From: Pontimonas sp.
Lineage (GTDB): Bacteria > Actinomycetota > Actinomycetes > Actinomycetales > Microbacteriaceae
Assembly (NCBI GenBank): GCA_021741925.1
Contig: JAIOWW010000035.1
Coordinates: 1-10,140 of the forward strand
DNA length: 10,140 bases
Direction: 5' to 3'
Shown here: positions 5,387 to 10,140 of the stretch, piece after piece
Layout: each line of letters begins with the position of its first letter
Numbering within the stretch: the first letter of the stretch is position 1
Notes under the pieces: model-generated
What the model saw: only the letters and a program-made list of their open reading frames with translations
The model's database searches: none
Told to the model about the DNA's origin: nothing
Translations under genes and position numbers: made by a program

Positions 5387-6136
5387 ATGAACGAGTTCTC
5401 TCAATCTCCCAAGCTGATCCTGTTGCCCGCCGTTGATGTTTCCGGTGGGAAAGCTGTCCGACTCACTCAAGGCGAATCCGGAACCGAGACGTCTTACGGC
5501 GATCCCGTTGAGGCTGCCGAAGAATGGATGAAGCAAGGAGCCGAGTGGCTGCACCTGGTCGACCTCGATGCGGCGTTTGGTCGAGGCGATAATCGCGCAG
5601 TCATTCGCAAGGTCGTGAAATCGGTGGGCAAAAAGGTCAATGTCGAACTCTCCGGGGGCATCAGGGATGACGAGTCTTTGGAGAATGCGCTCTCGACGGG
5701 TGCCGTTCGCGTGAATCTGGGCACCGCAGCTCTGGAGAACCCTGAATGGACCGCACACGTCATTTCCGAATACGGCGAAGCGATTGCCGTCGGTTTGGAT
5801 GTTAGAGGAGAAACCTTGGCCGCTCGGGGGTGGACGAAAGAGGGGGGAAACATCTTTGACACCCTTGATCGACTCAACGAGTGTGGGTGTGCCCGCTACG
5901 TCGTGACCGACGTGACGAAAGACGGAACAATGCGAGGTCCCAACGTCGAGCTTCTCGCTGACGTCCTATCGCAGACTGATCACCCTGTCATTGCCTCAGG
6001 CGGAATTTCTTCCTTGGATGACATTGCTGCCCTACGGGAACTAGTTCCTCTGGGTCTGGAAGGTGCGATTCTCGGAAAGGCGCTCTATGCGGGGGCATTC
6101 ACGCTCACCGAGGCTCTGGATGTCGCCGGCCGCTGA
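5387..6136 (+). CDS. priA: Phosphoribosyl isomerase, HisA/PriA type
   Basis: A 249-residue (beta/alpha)8 isomerase. It converts ProFAR to PRFAR in histidine synthesis; actinobacterial PriA also isomerises phosphoribosyl-anthranilate in tryptophan synthesis. Seen: ILLPAVDV with Asp17, AVRLTQGE, LVDLDAAFGRGDNR, the phosphate-binding VELSGGIRDDESL and VNLGTAALENPEW, LDVRGETLAARGWT (Arg147, Trp149, typical of PriA), YVVTDVTKDGTMRGPN with Asp175, and VIASGGISSLDDI. These resemble PriA more than enterobacterial HisA, so dual function is likely; whether a separate trpF exists cannot be judged here. The start ATG 5387 matches the family N-terminus; an upstream in-frame TTG at 5327 would add 20 unconserved residues. 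No Shine-Dalgarno sequence stands before 5387; AGAAGG at 5362-5367 is too far away. The end overlaps the next gene by 17 nt. Confidence 0.95.
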   Translation: MNEFSQSPKLILLPAVDVSGGKAVRLTQGESGTETSYGDPVEAAEEWMKQGAEWLHLVDLDAAFGRGDNRAVIRKVVKSVGKKVNVELSGGIRDDESLENALSTGAVRVNLGTAALENPEWTAHVISEYGEAIAVGLDVRGETLAARGWTKEGGNIFDTLDRLNECGCARYVVTDVTKDGTMRGPNVELLADVLSQTDHPVIASGGISSLDDIAALRELVPLGLEGAILGKALYAGAFTLTEALDVAGR

Positions 6137-6905
6137 TTCCGCCGGCCAGCCTTTTGAGGGCAGGTCTTTTGAGCCCAATCCCTTCCAAGGAGATACCGGT
6201 GAGGCCGACCCCTCGCTTGCCACTGCCTTGGAAAGTTTCTTGCACGCGGGATCTCAGTTGAGTGCCGAAGACATCGACACCGCGTTTGCTGAGGTCATCA
6301 GTGCTGTGCAATCTGCTCGGCTCTTGGTCCCGCTCCTTGCGGAGGCTGGTGACTATGGCGTGACCGGCGAGGGAAAGGTGGTGGAGAAATCTCAGGAGCT
6401 ATCCATCCCTCACGTCGAGGGCCCCGATGGTCGAGGGGTTGCCCCCTTCTTCAGCTCGGTGCAGGCGATGAGCGCGTGGAATCCCTCAGCCAGGCCCGTT
6501 CCTGTTGAGGCGAGCAGGGCGGCGCTCGCCACAGCATCAGAGGGTTTAGCGCTGATGGTCCTTGATCCAGGATCGGATCATTCCGTTGTCCTTCGTCGCA
6601 GTGCCCTGCAGGCGGTGGCGACCGGAGAATCCTATGTATCGCCCCTGAGCGATGAGGTAGTGCGAGAAGCGCTCCAAGCGGGATGGGAGCCTCACCGCGA
6701 CGCAGTCGTGTCCTTCACGGTGCATTCAGGGGATATGTCCCGCACCCTCAGCGGTCCCGAGGTCGTGGTGTCGCTCGCTCTCGTTCCCGGGCTTAGCTCG
6801 GACAAACTGACGACCATGCTGGGAGAAATCTCAGCATCCTGGACAGTGAACGCGCTCCTGCAAGCCCGGGTGGATGGGCTTGGGATCAAAGTGGTGCAGG
6901 CCTAG
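6120..6905 (+). CDS. SseB-family protein
   Basis: A 261-residue protein when started at ATG 6120, inside the end of priA, with GAGG at 6109-6112 seven nt upstream. An upstream in-frame GTG at 6063 would only add priA-encoded sequence. After a polar N-terminus, GEADPSLATALESFLHA and the SARLLVPLLAE segment match the SseB N-terminal domain as found in actinobacteria; a second region (APFFSSVQAMSAWNPSARPVPVEASRAALATASEGLALMVLDPGS is the segment's content at roughly residues 108-160) also fits the family. The protein has no membrane segment or signal peptide. The family is named after an enterobacterial virulence-linked protein, but the actinobacterial members have no established function. This gene regularly lies between the histidine genes and infC in this group. 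Its stop codon shares bases with that of the convergent DUF1844 gene. Confidence 0.85.
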   Translation: MSPAADSAGQPFEGRSFEPNPFQGDTGEADPSLATALESFLHAGSQLSAEDIDTAFAEVISAVQSARLLVPLLAEAGDYGVTGEGKVVEKSQELSIPHVEGPDGRGVAPFFSSVQAMSAWNPSARPVPVEASRAALATASEGLALMVLDPGSDHSVVLRRSALQAVATGESYVSPLSDEVVREALQAGWEPHRDAVVSFTVHSGDMSRTLSGPEVVVSLALVPGLSSDKLTTMLGEISASWTVNALLQARVDGLGIKVVQA

Positions 6906-7240
6906 TTGACTGGTCCGGTGTATTTCTCACCGGGACCCTGACCGGGCGCATCGGGGAAGGTCGAGGCCTCCCGAAAGGCCAACTGGACGGAGCGCAGGCC
7001 ATCGCGCAAGCTCCTCGCGTGATGATCCCCAATCTCGGGTGCTGCCGCGGTCACCAGGCCGGCGAGTGCGGTGATCAGTTTCCTGGCCTCGGCGAGGTCG
7101 GTTTCTTCCCCCGGGTTATCGGAGAGTCCGCATTTCACGGCTGCCGCCGAGAGTAGGTGCACGGCGACGGTGGTGATGACCTCCACGGCCGCCACCTCGG
7201 CGATATCGCGGCTCAGTTCATCGAGGGGTTCGGTATCCAC
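6902..7240 (-). CDS. DUF1844 family protein
   Basis: A 112-residue protein from GTG 7240, preceded by AGGAG (7250-7246 on the - strand). It is mostly helical and contains AVEVITTVAVHLLSAAAVKCGL at about residues 18-39 and DLAEARKLITALAGLVTAA at about 48-66, which are the recognisable parts of DUF1844. No signal peptide, catalytic motif or clear transmembrane helix is seen; the first helix is amphipathic to hydrophobic. In actinobacteria a DUF1844 gene commonly lies beside infC, transcribed away from it, as here; the function is unknown. The infC -10 box overlaps its ribosome-binding site on the other strand, so the two leaders are physically interlocked. The 3' end overlaps the stop of the SseB-family gene within the tetranucleotide CTAG. 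Confidence 0.85.
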   Translation of the reverse strand: MDTEPLDELSRDIAEVAAVEVITTVAVHLLSAAAVKCGLSDNPGEETDLAEARKLITALAGLVTAAAPEIGDHHARSLRDGLRSVQLAFREASTFPDAPGQGPGEKYTGPVN

Positions 7241-7248
7241 CAGGCTCC

Positions 7249-7254
7249 TATAAT
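7249..7254 (+). promoter_or_regulatory. -10 element of the infC-rpmI-rplT promoter
   Basis: A perfect TATAAT stands at 7249-7254, on the strand leading into infC, with the transcript expected to start near 7261. No convincing -35 is present about 17 bp upstream (GGGTTC), as is common in actinobacteria. It overlaps the ribosome-binding region of the divergent DUF1844 gene. Confidence 0.7.
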
Positions 7255-7260
7255 TTTCTC

Positions 7261-7484
7261 GCTAAGTCAGCCAAAGACTGCTATTGTTCCAGAGGTTCAC
7301 AACCCTAGGGTTGGGGACGTGCGAAGTGGAGAAACCTCCCACCCGCGTATGCCGCAAGGCTACCGGGTCGTTGTACTCCGTGATGTCTCAGGTCATCACA
7401 GCGTTAAGGGTGCGAGAGAGCCAGCGTGTTCTCTGAAGTTTCCTTCGCTCGCGTGAGTAACCGCTTAACGAAGGGAAGATTGGT
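7261..7484 (+). promoter_or_regulatory. Long structured 5' leader of infC-rpmI-rplT
   Basis: About 224 nt without a gene on the + strand. It contains a 14-bp palindrome (7300-7313), a GTGATG/CATCAC hairpin (7380-7385 with 7394-7399), an AGAGA/TCTCT hairpin (7415-7419 with 7430-7434), and a 9-bp stem pairing 7439-7447 with 7469-7477, which covers the AAGGGAA ribosome-binding site of infC. CGTTAAG at 7402-7408 is perfectly complementary to CTTAACG at 7464-7470 and would compete with that last stem. Leaders of infC operons bind ribosomal protein L20 in Bacillus and are autoregulated by IF3 and L20 in E. coli; an equivalent device here is likely but inferred. Confidence 0.65.
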
Positions 7485-8123
7485 ATCAGCGATCCCAGAA
7501 TCAACGACCGTATTCGGGCAGCCGAGGTTCGCCTCGTGGGGCCCGAAGGGGAGCAGGTCGGAGTCGTGCGCATTGATGTTGCGCTGCGTCTAGCCCAAGA
7601 AGCTGACCTTGACCTAGTCGAGGTATCCCCGAATTCGAACCCACCCGTGGTCAAAGTTATGGACTACGGAAAGTTCAAGTACGAGGCAGCTCAGAAGGCC
7701 AAAGAGGCTCGCAAGAATCAGGCGAACACGATCCTCAAAGAGGTTCGTTTCCGTTTGAAAATTGACACCCACGACTACGAGACCAAGCGCAAGCGGGCAG
7801 AAAGCTTTCTGAAAGCGGGCGACAAGGTCAAAGCGATGATTCTGTTTAGAGGACGAGAGCAGTCTCGCCCCGAACAGGGTGTGCGCCTGTTGCAGCGGTT
7901 CGCCGAGGATGTTGCCGAGTACGGAGTTGTGGAGTTCACCCCCATGATTGACGGTCGCAACATGGTCATGATCATCGCCCCACTGAAGTCCAAAGCAGAA
8001 GCCAAGGCTGAAGCGGTGAAGACGAGTAAGAAAACCCAGGTGAGTGAGCCAGCGGGAGAAGAAAAGCCCGCTGAGAAGCCCGCCGCAAAGACCACAACAC
8101 AGAAGGAAGAAAACAATGCCTAA
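7485..8123 (+). CDS. infC: Translation initiation factor IF-3, with a rare start codon
   Basis: IF3 binds the 30S subunit, keeps it from joining 50S early, and checks the start codon and initiator tRNA. The N-domain runs RINDRIRAAEVRLVGPEGEQVG to about residue 75 (VSPNSNPPVVKVMDYGKFKYE); a Lys-rich linker follows; the C-domain contains RFRLKIDTHDYETK, MILFRGREQ and DGRNMVMIIAP. From residue about 168 a 45-residue Ala/Lys/Glu tail extends beyond the minimal IF3. No ATG, GTG, TTG or CTG exists in frame between the upstream stop (7458-7460) and GTG 7536, and that GTG would delete the conserved RINDRIR segment. Initiation must therefore use ATC 7485 (preferred, 8 nt after AAGGGA at 7471-7476) or ATT 7479. 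A non-AUG start is the basis of IF3 self-control in E. coli. The stop overlaps rpmI by 8 nt. Confidence 0.95.
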   Translation: MSDPRINDRIRAAEVRLVGPEGEQVGVVRIDVALRLAQEADLDLVEVSPNSNPPVVKVMDYGKFKYEAAQKAKEARKNQANTILKEVRFRLKIDTHDYETKRKRAESFLKAGDKVKAMILFRGREQSRPEQGVRLLQRFAEDVAEYGVVEFTPMIDGRNMVMIIAPLKSKAEAKAEAVKTSKKTQVSEPAGEEKPAEKPAAKTTTQKEENNA

Positions 8124-8310
8124 GCAGAAGAGCCATTCGGGAACGAAGAAGCGCTTCAAGGTCACTGGCTCCGGCAAAGTGATGAAGCAGGGCGCAGGTA
8201 TGCGTCACAACCTGGAGAAGAAGTCGAGTCGTGTGACTCGTCGCCTCAACCAGGAGCAGGTGCTGGCTCCGGCTGACGCCAAGGTTGTCAAGAAGCTTCT
8301 CAACAAGTAG
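8116..8310 (+). CDS. rpmI: 50S ribosomal protein L35
   Basis: A 64-residue basic protein from ATG 8116, preceded by AGAAGGAAG at 8101-8109. It carries the L35 signature HSGTKKRFKVTGSGKV near the N-terminus and a Lys/Arg-rich remainder ending in KKLLNK. An in-frame upstream start at 8044 would add 24 residues that are really the infC tail read in another frame, so it is rejected. The start codon lies inside infC (overlap ATGCCTAA, 8 nt), implying that ribosomes finishing IF3 are well placed to start L35. It is incorporated in the large subunit. Confidence 0.97.
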   Translation: MPKQKSHSGTKKRFKVTGSGKVMKQGAGMRHNLEKKSSRVTRRLNQEQVLAPADAKVVKKLLNK

Positions 8311-8334
8311 ACGTCATAGCGAAGGAAAAGAATC

Positions 8335-8721
8335 ATGGCACGTGTCAAGAATGCGGTTAACGCCGCCAAGAAGCGTCGAGTAGTCCTCGAGCGCGCACAG
8401 GGTTACCGCGGTCAGCGTTCACGTCTGTACCGCAAGGCTAAAGAGCAGGTCATTCACTCGCTGGTCTACAGCTACCGTGACCGTCGTGCACGAAAGGGTG
8501 ACTTCCGTCGCCTGTGGATCCAGCGTATCAACGCCGGAGCCCGCGCGAACGGCATGACCTACAACCGTTTCATCCAGGGTCTCAACCTCGCGGGAATCGA
8601 AGTTGACCGTCGCATGCTCGCGGAGCTCGCCACCAATGAGCCCACCGCGTTTGCCACCCTGGTCGAAGAAGCTAAGAAGGCTCTGCCGAAAGACACCTCG
8701 GCGCCTGCAATCAAGGCCTAG
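8335..8721 (+). CDS. rplT: 50S ribosomal protein L20
   Basis: A 128-residue protein from ATG 8335, with AAGGA at 8322-8326 eight nt upstream. The sequence MARVKNAVNAAKKRR, GYRGQRSRLYRKAKEQV, YSYRDRRARKGDFRRLWI, INAGARANGMTYNRF and GIEVDRRMLAELA follows the L20 family closely. L20 binds 23S rRNA early in large-subunit assembly and, in Bacillus and E. coli, also binds its own mRNA leader to repress the operon. The 24-nt gap after rpmI and the terminator after the gene mark it as the last gene of infC-rpmI-rplT. The last dozen residues (KDTSAPAIKA) are a short divergent tail. Confidence 0.98.
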   Translation: MARVKNAVNAAKKRRVVLERAQGYRGQRSRLYRKAKEQVIHSLVYSYRDRRARKGDFRRLWIQRINAGARANGMTYNRFIQGLNLAGIEVDRRMLAELATNEPTAFATLVEEAKKALPKDTSAPAIKA

Positions 8722-8733
8722 GTCAGACGAATC

Positions 8734-8765
8734 AGGGGGTCGCGCTTTGCGCGGCCCCCTTTCGC
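8734..8765 (+). terminator. Rho-independent terminator of infC-rpmI-rplT
   Basis: A 12-bp stem (AGGGGGTCGCGC at 8734-8745 with GCGCGGCCCCCT at 8749-8760, one T-G wobble) with a TTT loop, followed by a short T-rich stretch (TTTCGCATT). It begins 13 nt after the rplT stop. The stem is very GC-rich and the U-tract short, as is usual in actinobacteria. Confidence 0.9.
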
Positions 8766-8814
8766 ATTCATGGCAGTTGTTTAGCGAGTCTTCACCTTCT
8801 GGTCGATTGCCCCT

Positions 8815-8822
8815 CATACTGT
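8815..8822 (+). promoter_or_regulatory. Possible -10 element of the RNA methyltransferase gene (leaderless start)
   Basis: CATACTGT at 8815-8822 contains TACTGT (8817-8822), which fits TAnnnT and ends 6 nt before GTG 8829. No Shine-Dalgarno sequence precedes that GTG. The promoter lies between a terminator and the gene, where one is needed. TTCACC at 8791-8796 is a poor, widely spaced -35. Confidence 0.45.
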
Positions 8823-8828
8823 TGACAC

Positions 8829-9629
8829 GTGTTAGACAACCCCCGCTCACCCAGAGTTCGTGCGGTGGCAAAGCTTGCCAAAAAACAACGCCGTCAAGAA
8901 GCGCGACTTTTTCTGGTGGAGGGGCCACAGGCCACCCGTGAGGTCCTGACCTTTCGCCCGGAGCTCGTGGAGGACATCTTCCTCACTTCTGCCTCACGGG
9001 AGCGAAACCCTGATCTGGTCGAGTTGGCGGAGAAGGCAGGCTGTGAGCTGACTATTGCCTCCGAGGCCGTGATTGATCACATGGCGGATACGGTGACACC
9101 GCAGGGTGTCGTCGCGGTTGCCCGCTACCTAGAGGTGTCCCTTGACCAGGTGGTTTCTGCCAAACCCACACATCTCGTGGTACTCCATCAGGTGAAAGAC
9201 CCCGGGAACGTGGGCAACATTATTCGCACGGCGGATGCTGCGGGAGCGGACGCGGTGATTGTCACGGCGGAGAGCGTGGATGTCTTCAACCCGAAGGTCG
9301 TCAGAGCCACCACGGGAAGCTTGTTCCACATTCCTGTGGTCACCGGCGTTGATCTTGGGTCCACCATCGACGCTTTGAAAGCGTCGGGAGTGACCATTTT
9401 CGCGGCGGATGCGCAGGGGGAAAACCTCGGGCAGGTCCGGTCGCAGGGAGGTCTCGACTCTCCTCTGGCCTGGTTACTGGGTAACGAGGCCCACGGGCTT
9501 TCGGCGGAAGATGAGTTGCTCGCCGATTCGATAGTGTCCGTGCCGATGTTTGGTCAGGCCGAATCGTTGAGCCTCCAGACCGCTGCCGCTATCTGTATTT
9601 ACGAGGCGGCATTTGCCAAGAACTCCTGA
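8829..9629 (+). CDS. SpoU/TrmH-family RNA 2'-O-methyltransferase
   Basis: A 266-residue protein from GTG 8829. Residues about 20-100 form the substrate-binding domain of SpoU-type enzymes (RLFLVEGPQATREVL, then TPQGVVAVAR), and 115-262 form the knotted SPOUT catalytic domain: motif 1 PGNVGNIIRTADAAGAD (Asn127, Arg133), motif 2 WLLGNEAHGL (216-224), motif 3 ESLSLQTAAAICIYEA (245-260). These enzymes move a methyl group from S-adenosylmethionine to a ribose 2'-OH in rRNA or tRNA. In motif 3 the usual Asn of SLN is Ser248, a small deviation. Which RNA is modified cannot be told; homologues beside pheS are usually described as 23S rRNA methyltransferases. The gene follows the rplT terminator and is 33 nt ahead of pheS. 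Confidence 0.93.
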   Translation: MLDNPRSPRVRAVAKLAKKQRRQEARLFLVEGPQATREVLTFRPELVEDIFLTSASRERNPDLVELAEKAGCELTIASEAVIDHMADTVTPQGVVAVARYLEVSLDQVVSAKPTHLVVLHQVKDPGNVGNIIRTADAAGADAVIVTAESVDVFNPKVVRATTGSLFHIPVVTGVDLGSTIDALKASGVTIFAADAQGENLGQVRSQGGLDSPLAWLLGNEAHGLSAEDELLADSIVSVPMFGQAESLSLQTAAAICIYEAAFAKNS

Positions 9630-9648
9630 TGCCAGCGATCATGCCCAG

Positions 9649-9654
9649 TAGACT
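9649..9654 (+). promoter_or_regulatory. Possible -10 element of pheS (leaderless start)
   Basis: TAGACT fits TAnnnT and ends 8 nt before the GTG start of pheS, where no Shine-Dalgarno sequence is visible. A CTGATG at 9626-9631, 17 bp upstream, keeps the TGA core of a -35. Both are weak individually. Confidence 0.4.
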
Positions 9655-9662
9655 TGGCGCTC

Positions 9663-10140
9663 GTGTCAGAGTCTCTCTCCATTACCCCCGATAACGCCAA
9701 GAAGGCCGTCCAGGCCGCCCTTGGCGCCATCGCTGGTGCCACGACACTGGCGGAGCTCAAAGAGGTTCGAAGCGCTCACGTGGGAGAGAAATCAGTCCTC
9801 TCGCAGATGAACTCGACTCTGAAAGATCTCCCGGGCGATCAAAAAGCGGCTGCGGGAAAGCTAATGGGGGAGTCCAAAGCGGCTGTTCAGCAAGCGTTCG
9901 AAGGTAAAGAGGCAGAGCTTCACGCCGCGGAAGAAGCTTCCAGGCTTCAGGAGGAAGCTCTGGATCTGACCTCTCTGGGTGCCAGGCGACCGACAGGTGC
10001 GAGACACCCCCTGAGTGTCTTGAGGGAAGACATGGCAGATGTCTTCGTGGCCATGGGATGGGAAATCGCTGAAGGGCCCGAGGTAGAACACGAATGGTTC
10101 AACTTTGATGCTCTGAACTTCGATGCCGACCACCCCGCTC
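9663..10140 (+). CDS. pheS: Phenylalanyl-tRNA synthetase alpha subunit, 5' part (partial)
   Basis: The frame is open from GTG 9663 to the window end and gives 159 residues. Residues 1-100 form the helical coiled-coil N-terminal region that contacts tRNA (ITPDNAKKAVQAALGAI, LAELKEVRSAHVGEKSVLSQM), and the catalytic class II domain starts at about 107: ARRPTGARHPLSVL, FVAMGWEIAEGPEVEHEWFNFDALNFDADHPA. These match bacterial PheS. The product with PheT forms the alpha2-beta2 enzyme that charges tRNA-Phe; pheT is expected beyond the window. An ATG at 9641 is in another frame. A TAGACT box 8 nt upstream and the lack of a Shine-Dalgarno sequence suggest a leaderless mRNA. The protein's remaining part, including most of the active site, lies outside. 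Confidence 0.96.
   Translation, partial: MSESLSITPDNAKKAVQAALGAIAGATTLAELKEVRSAHVGEKSVLSQMNSTLKDLPGDQKAAAGKLMGESKAAVQQAFEGKEAELHAAEEASRLQEEALDLTSLGARRPTGARHPLSVLREDMADVFVAMGWEIAEGPEVEHEWFNFDALNFDADHPA

Noticed and set aside
5338..5436. A histidine attenuator leader peptide before priA
   Set aside because: The 32-codon frame has only one His codon and no following terminator/antiterminator pair; noted only as an overlapping upstream ORF.
7301..7312. Telomere-like repeat AACCCTAGGGTT
   Set aside because: It is a single palindromic copy and not a tandem array; the window is bacterial.
8822..8827. TTGACA directly before the methyltransferase start, as a -35 box
   Set aside because: It lies 1 nt before GTG 8829, so transcription would begin inside the gene; no -10 follows at the right distance.

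Overview
The window reads as a compact chromosomal segment of an actinobacterium, most likely a member of Microbacteriaceae. The grounds are the gene order (C4-type zinc-ribbon protein, RNase H, rnpB, lexA, LysM protein, hisCBH-priA, SseB-like protein, DUF1844 protein, infC-rpmI-rplT, SpoU methyltransferase, pheS), the frequent GTG starts, actinobacterial PriA and IF3 sequence features, and a LexA box of the Gram-positive CGAAC-N4-GTTCG type. Intergenic spaces are tiny and several genes overlap. I see no insertion sequence, CRISPR array, tRNA, prophage or plasmid feature. The taxonomic call is inference from sequence character; no database was searched.

Layout. 1-1767: the 3' end of a NIF3-like metalloprotein gene, a coiled-coil/zinc-ribbon-family protein, a single-domain RNase H, and the RNase P RNA gene, all on the + strand. 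1771-2914: lexA on the - strand and, divergent from it, a small membrane-anchored LysM protein whose promoter carries a near-perfect SOS box; this looks like a YneA/ChiZ/DivS-type SOS division-inhibitor locus. 2948-6136: histidine genes hisC-hisB-hisH-priA; the first three are translationally linked, and priA follows a 110-nt gap with its own apparent leader. 6120-6905: SseB-family protein overlapping priA. 6902-7240: DUF1844 protein on the - strand, its stop codon sharing bases with that of the SseB gene. 7241-8762: a long structured leader, then infC-rpmI-rplT (IF3, L35, L20) closed by a strong intrinsic terminator. 8829-10140: a SpoU/TrmH-family RNA methyltransferase and the 5' part of pheS.

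How the parts work together. The window mixes translation and RNA-processing functions (rnpB, infC, rpmI, rplT, an RNA methyltransferase, pheS), histidine biosynthesis, and DNA-damage response (lexA plus its neighbour). The most interesting signals are regulatory: (i) a TTGACA-N17-TATATT promoter overlapped by a LexA box, whose transcript would begin exactly with a 12-bp hairpin that competes with a second hairpin hiding the ribosome-binding site of the LysM gene; (ii) an infC leader of about 220 nt with a 9-bp stem that buries the Shine-Dalgarno sequence, combined with an obligatory non-AUG/GUG start codon (ATC or ATT) for IF3; (iii) several genes without a Shine-Dalgarno sequence that have a TAnnnT box 6-8 nt before a GTG codon, suggesting leaderless transcripts; and (iv) a zinc-ribbon protein that has lost three of its four zinc-ligand cysteines. 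No wholly new system can be shown from sequence alone, but items (i) and (ii) are the best candidates for undescribed regulation.
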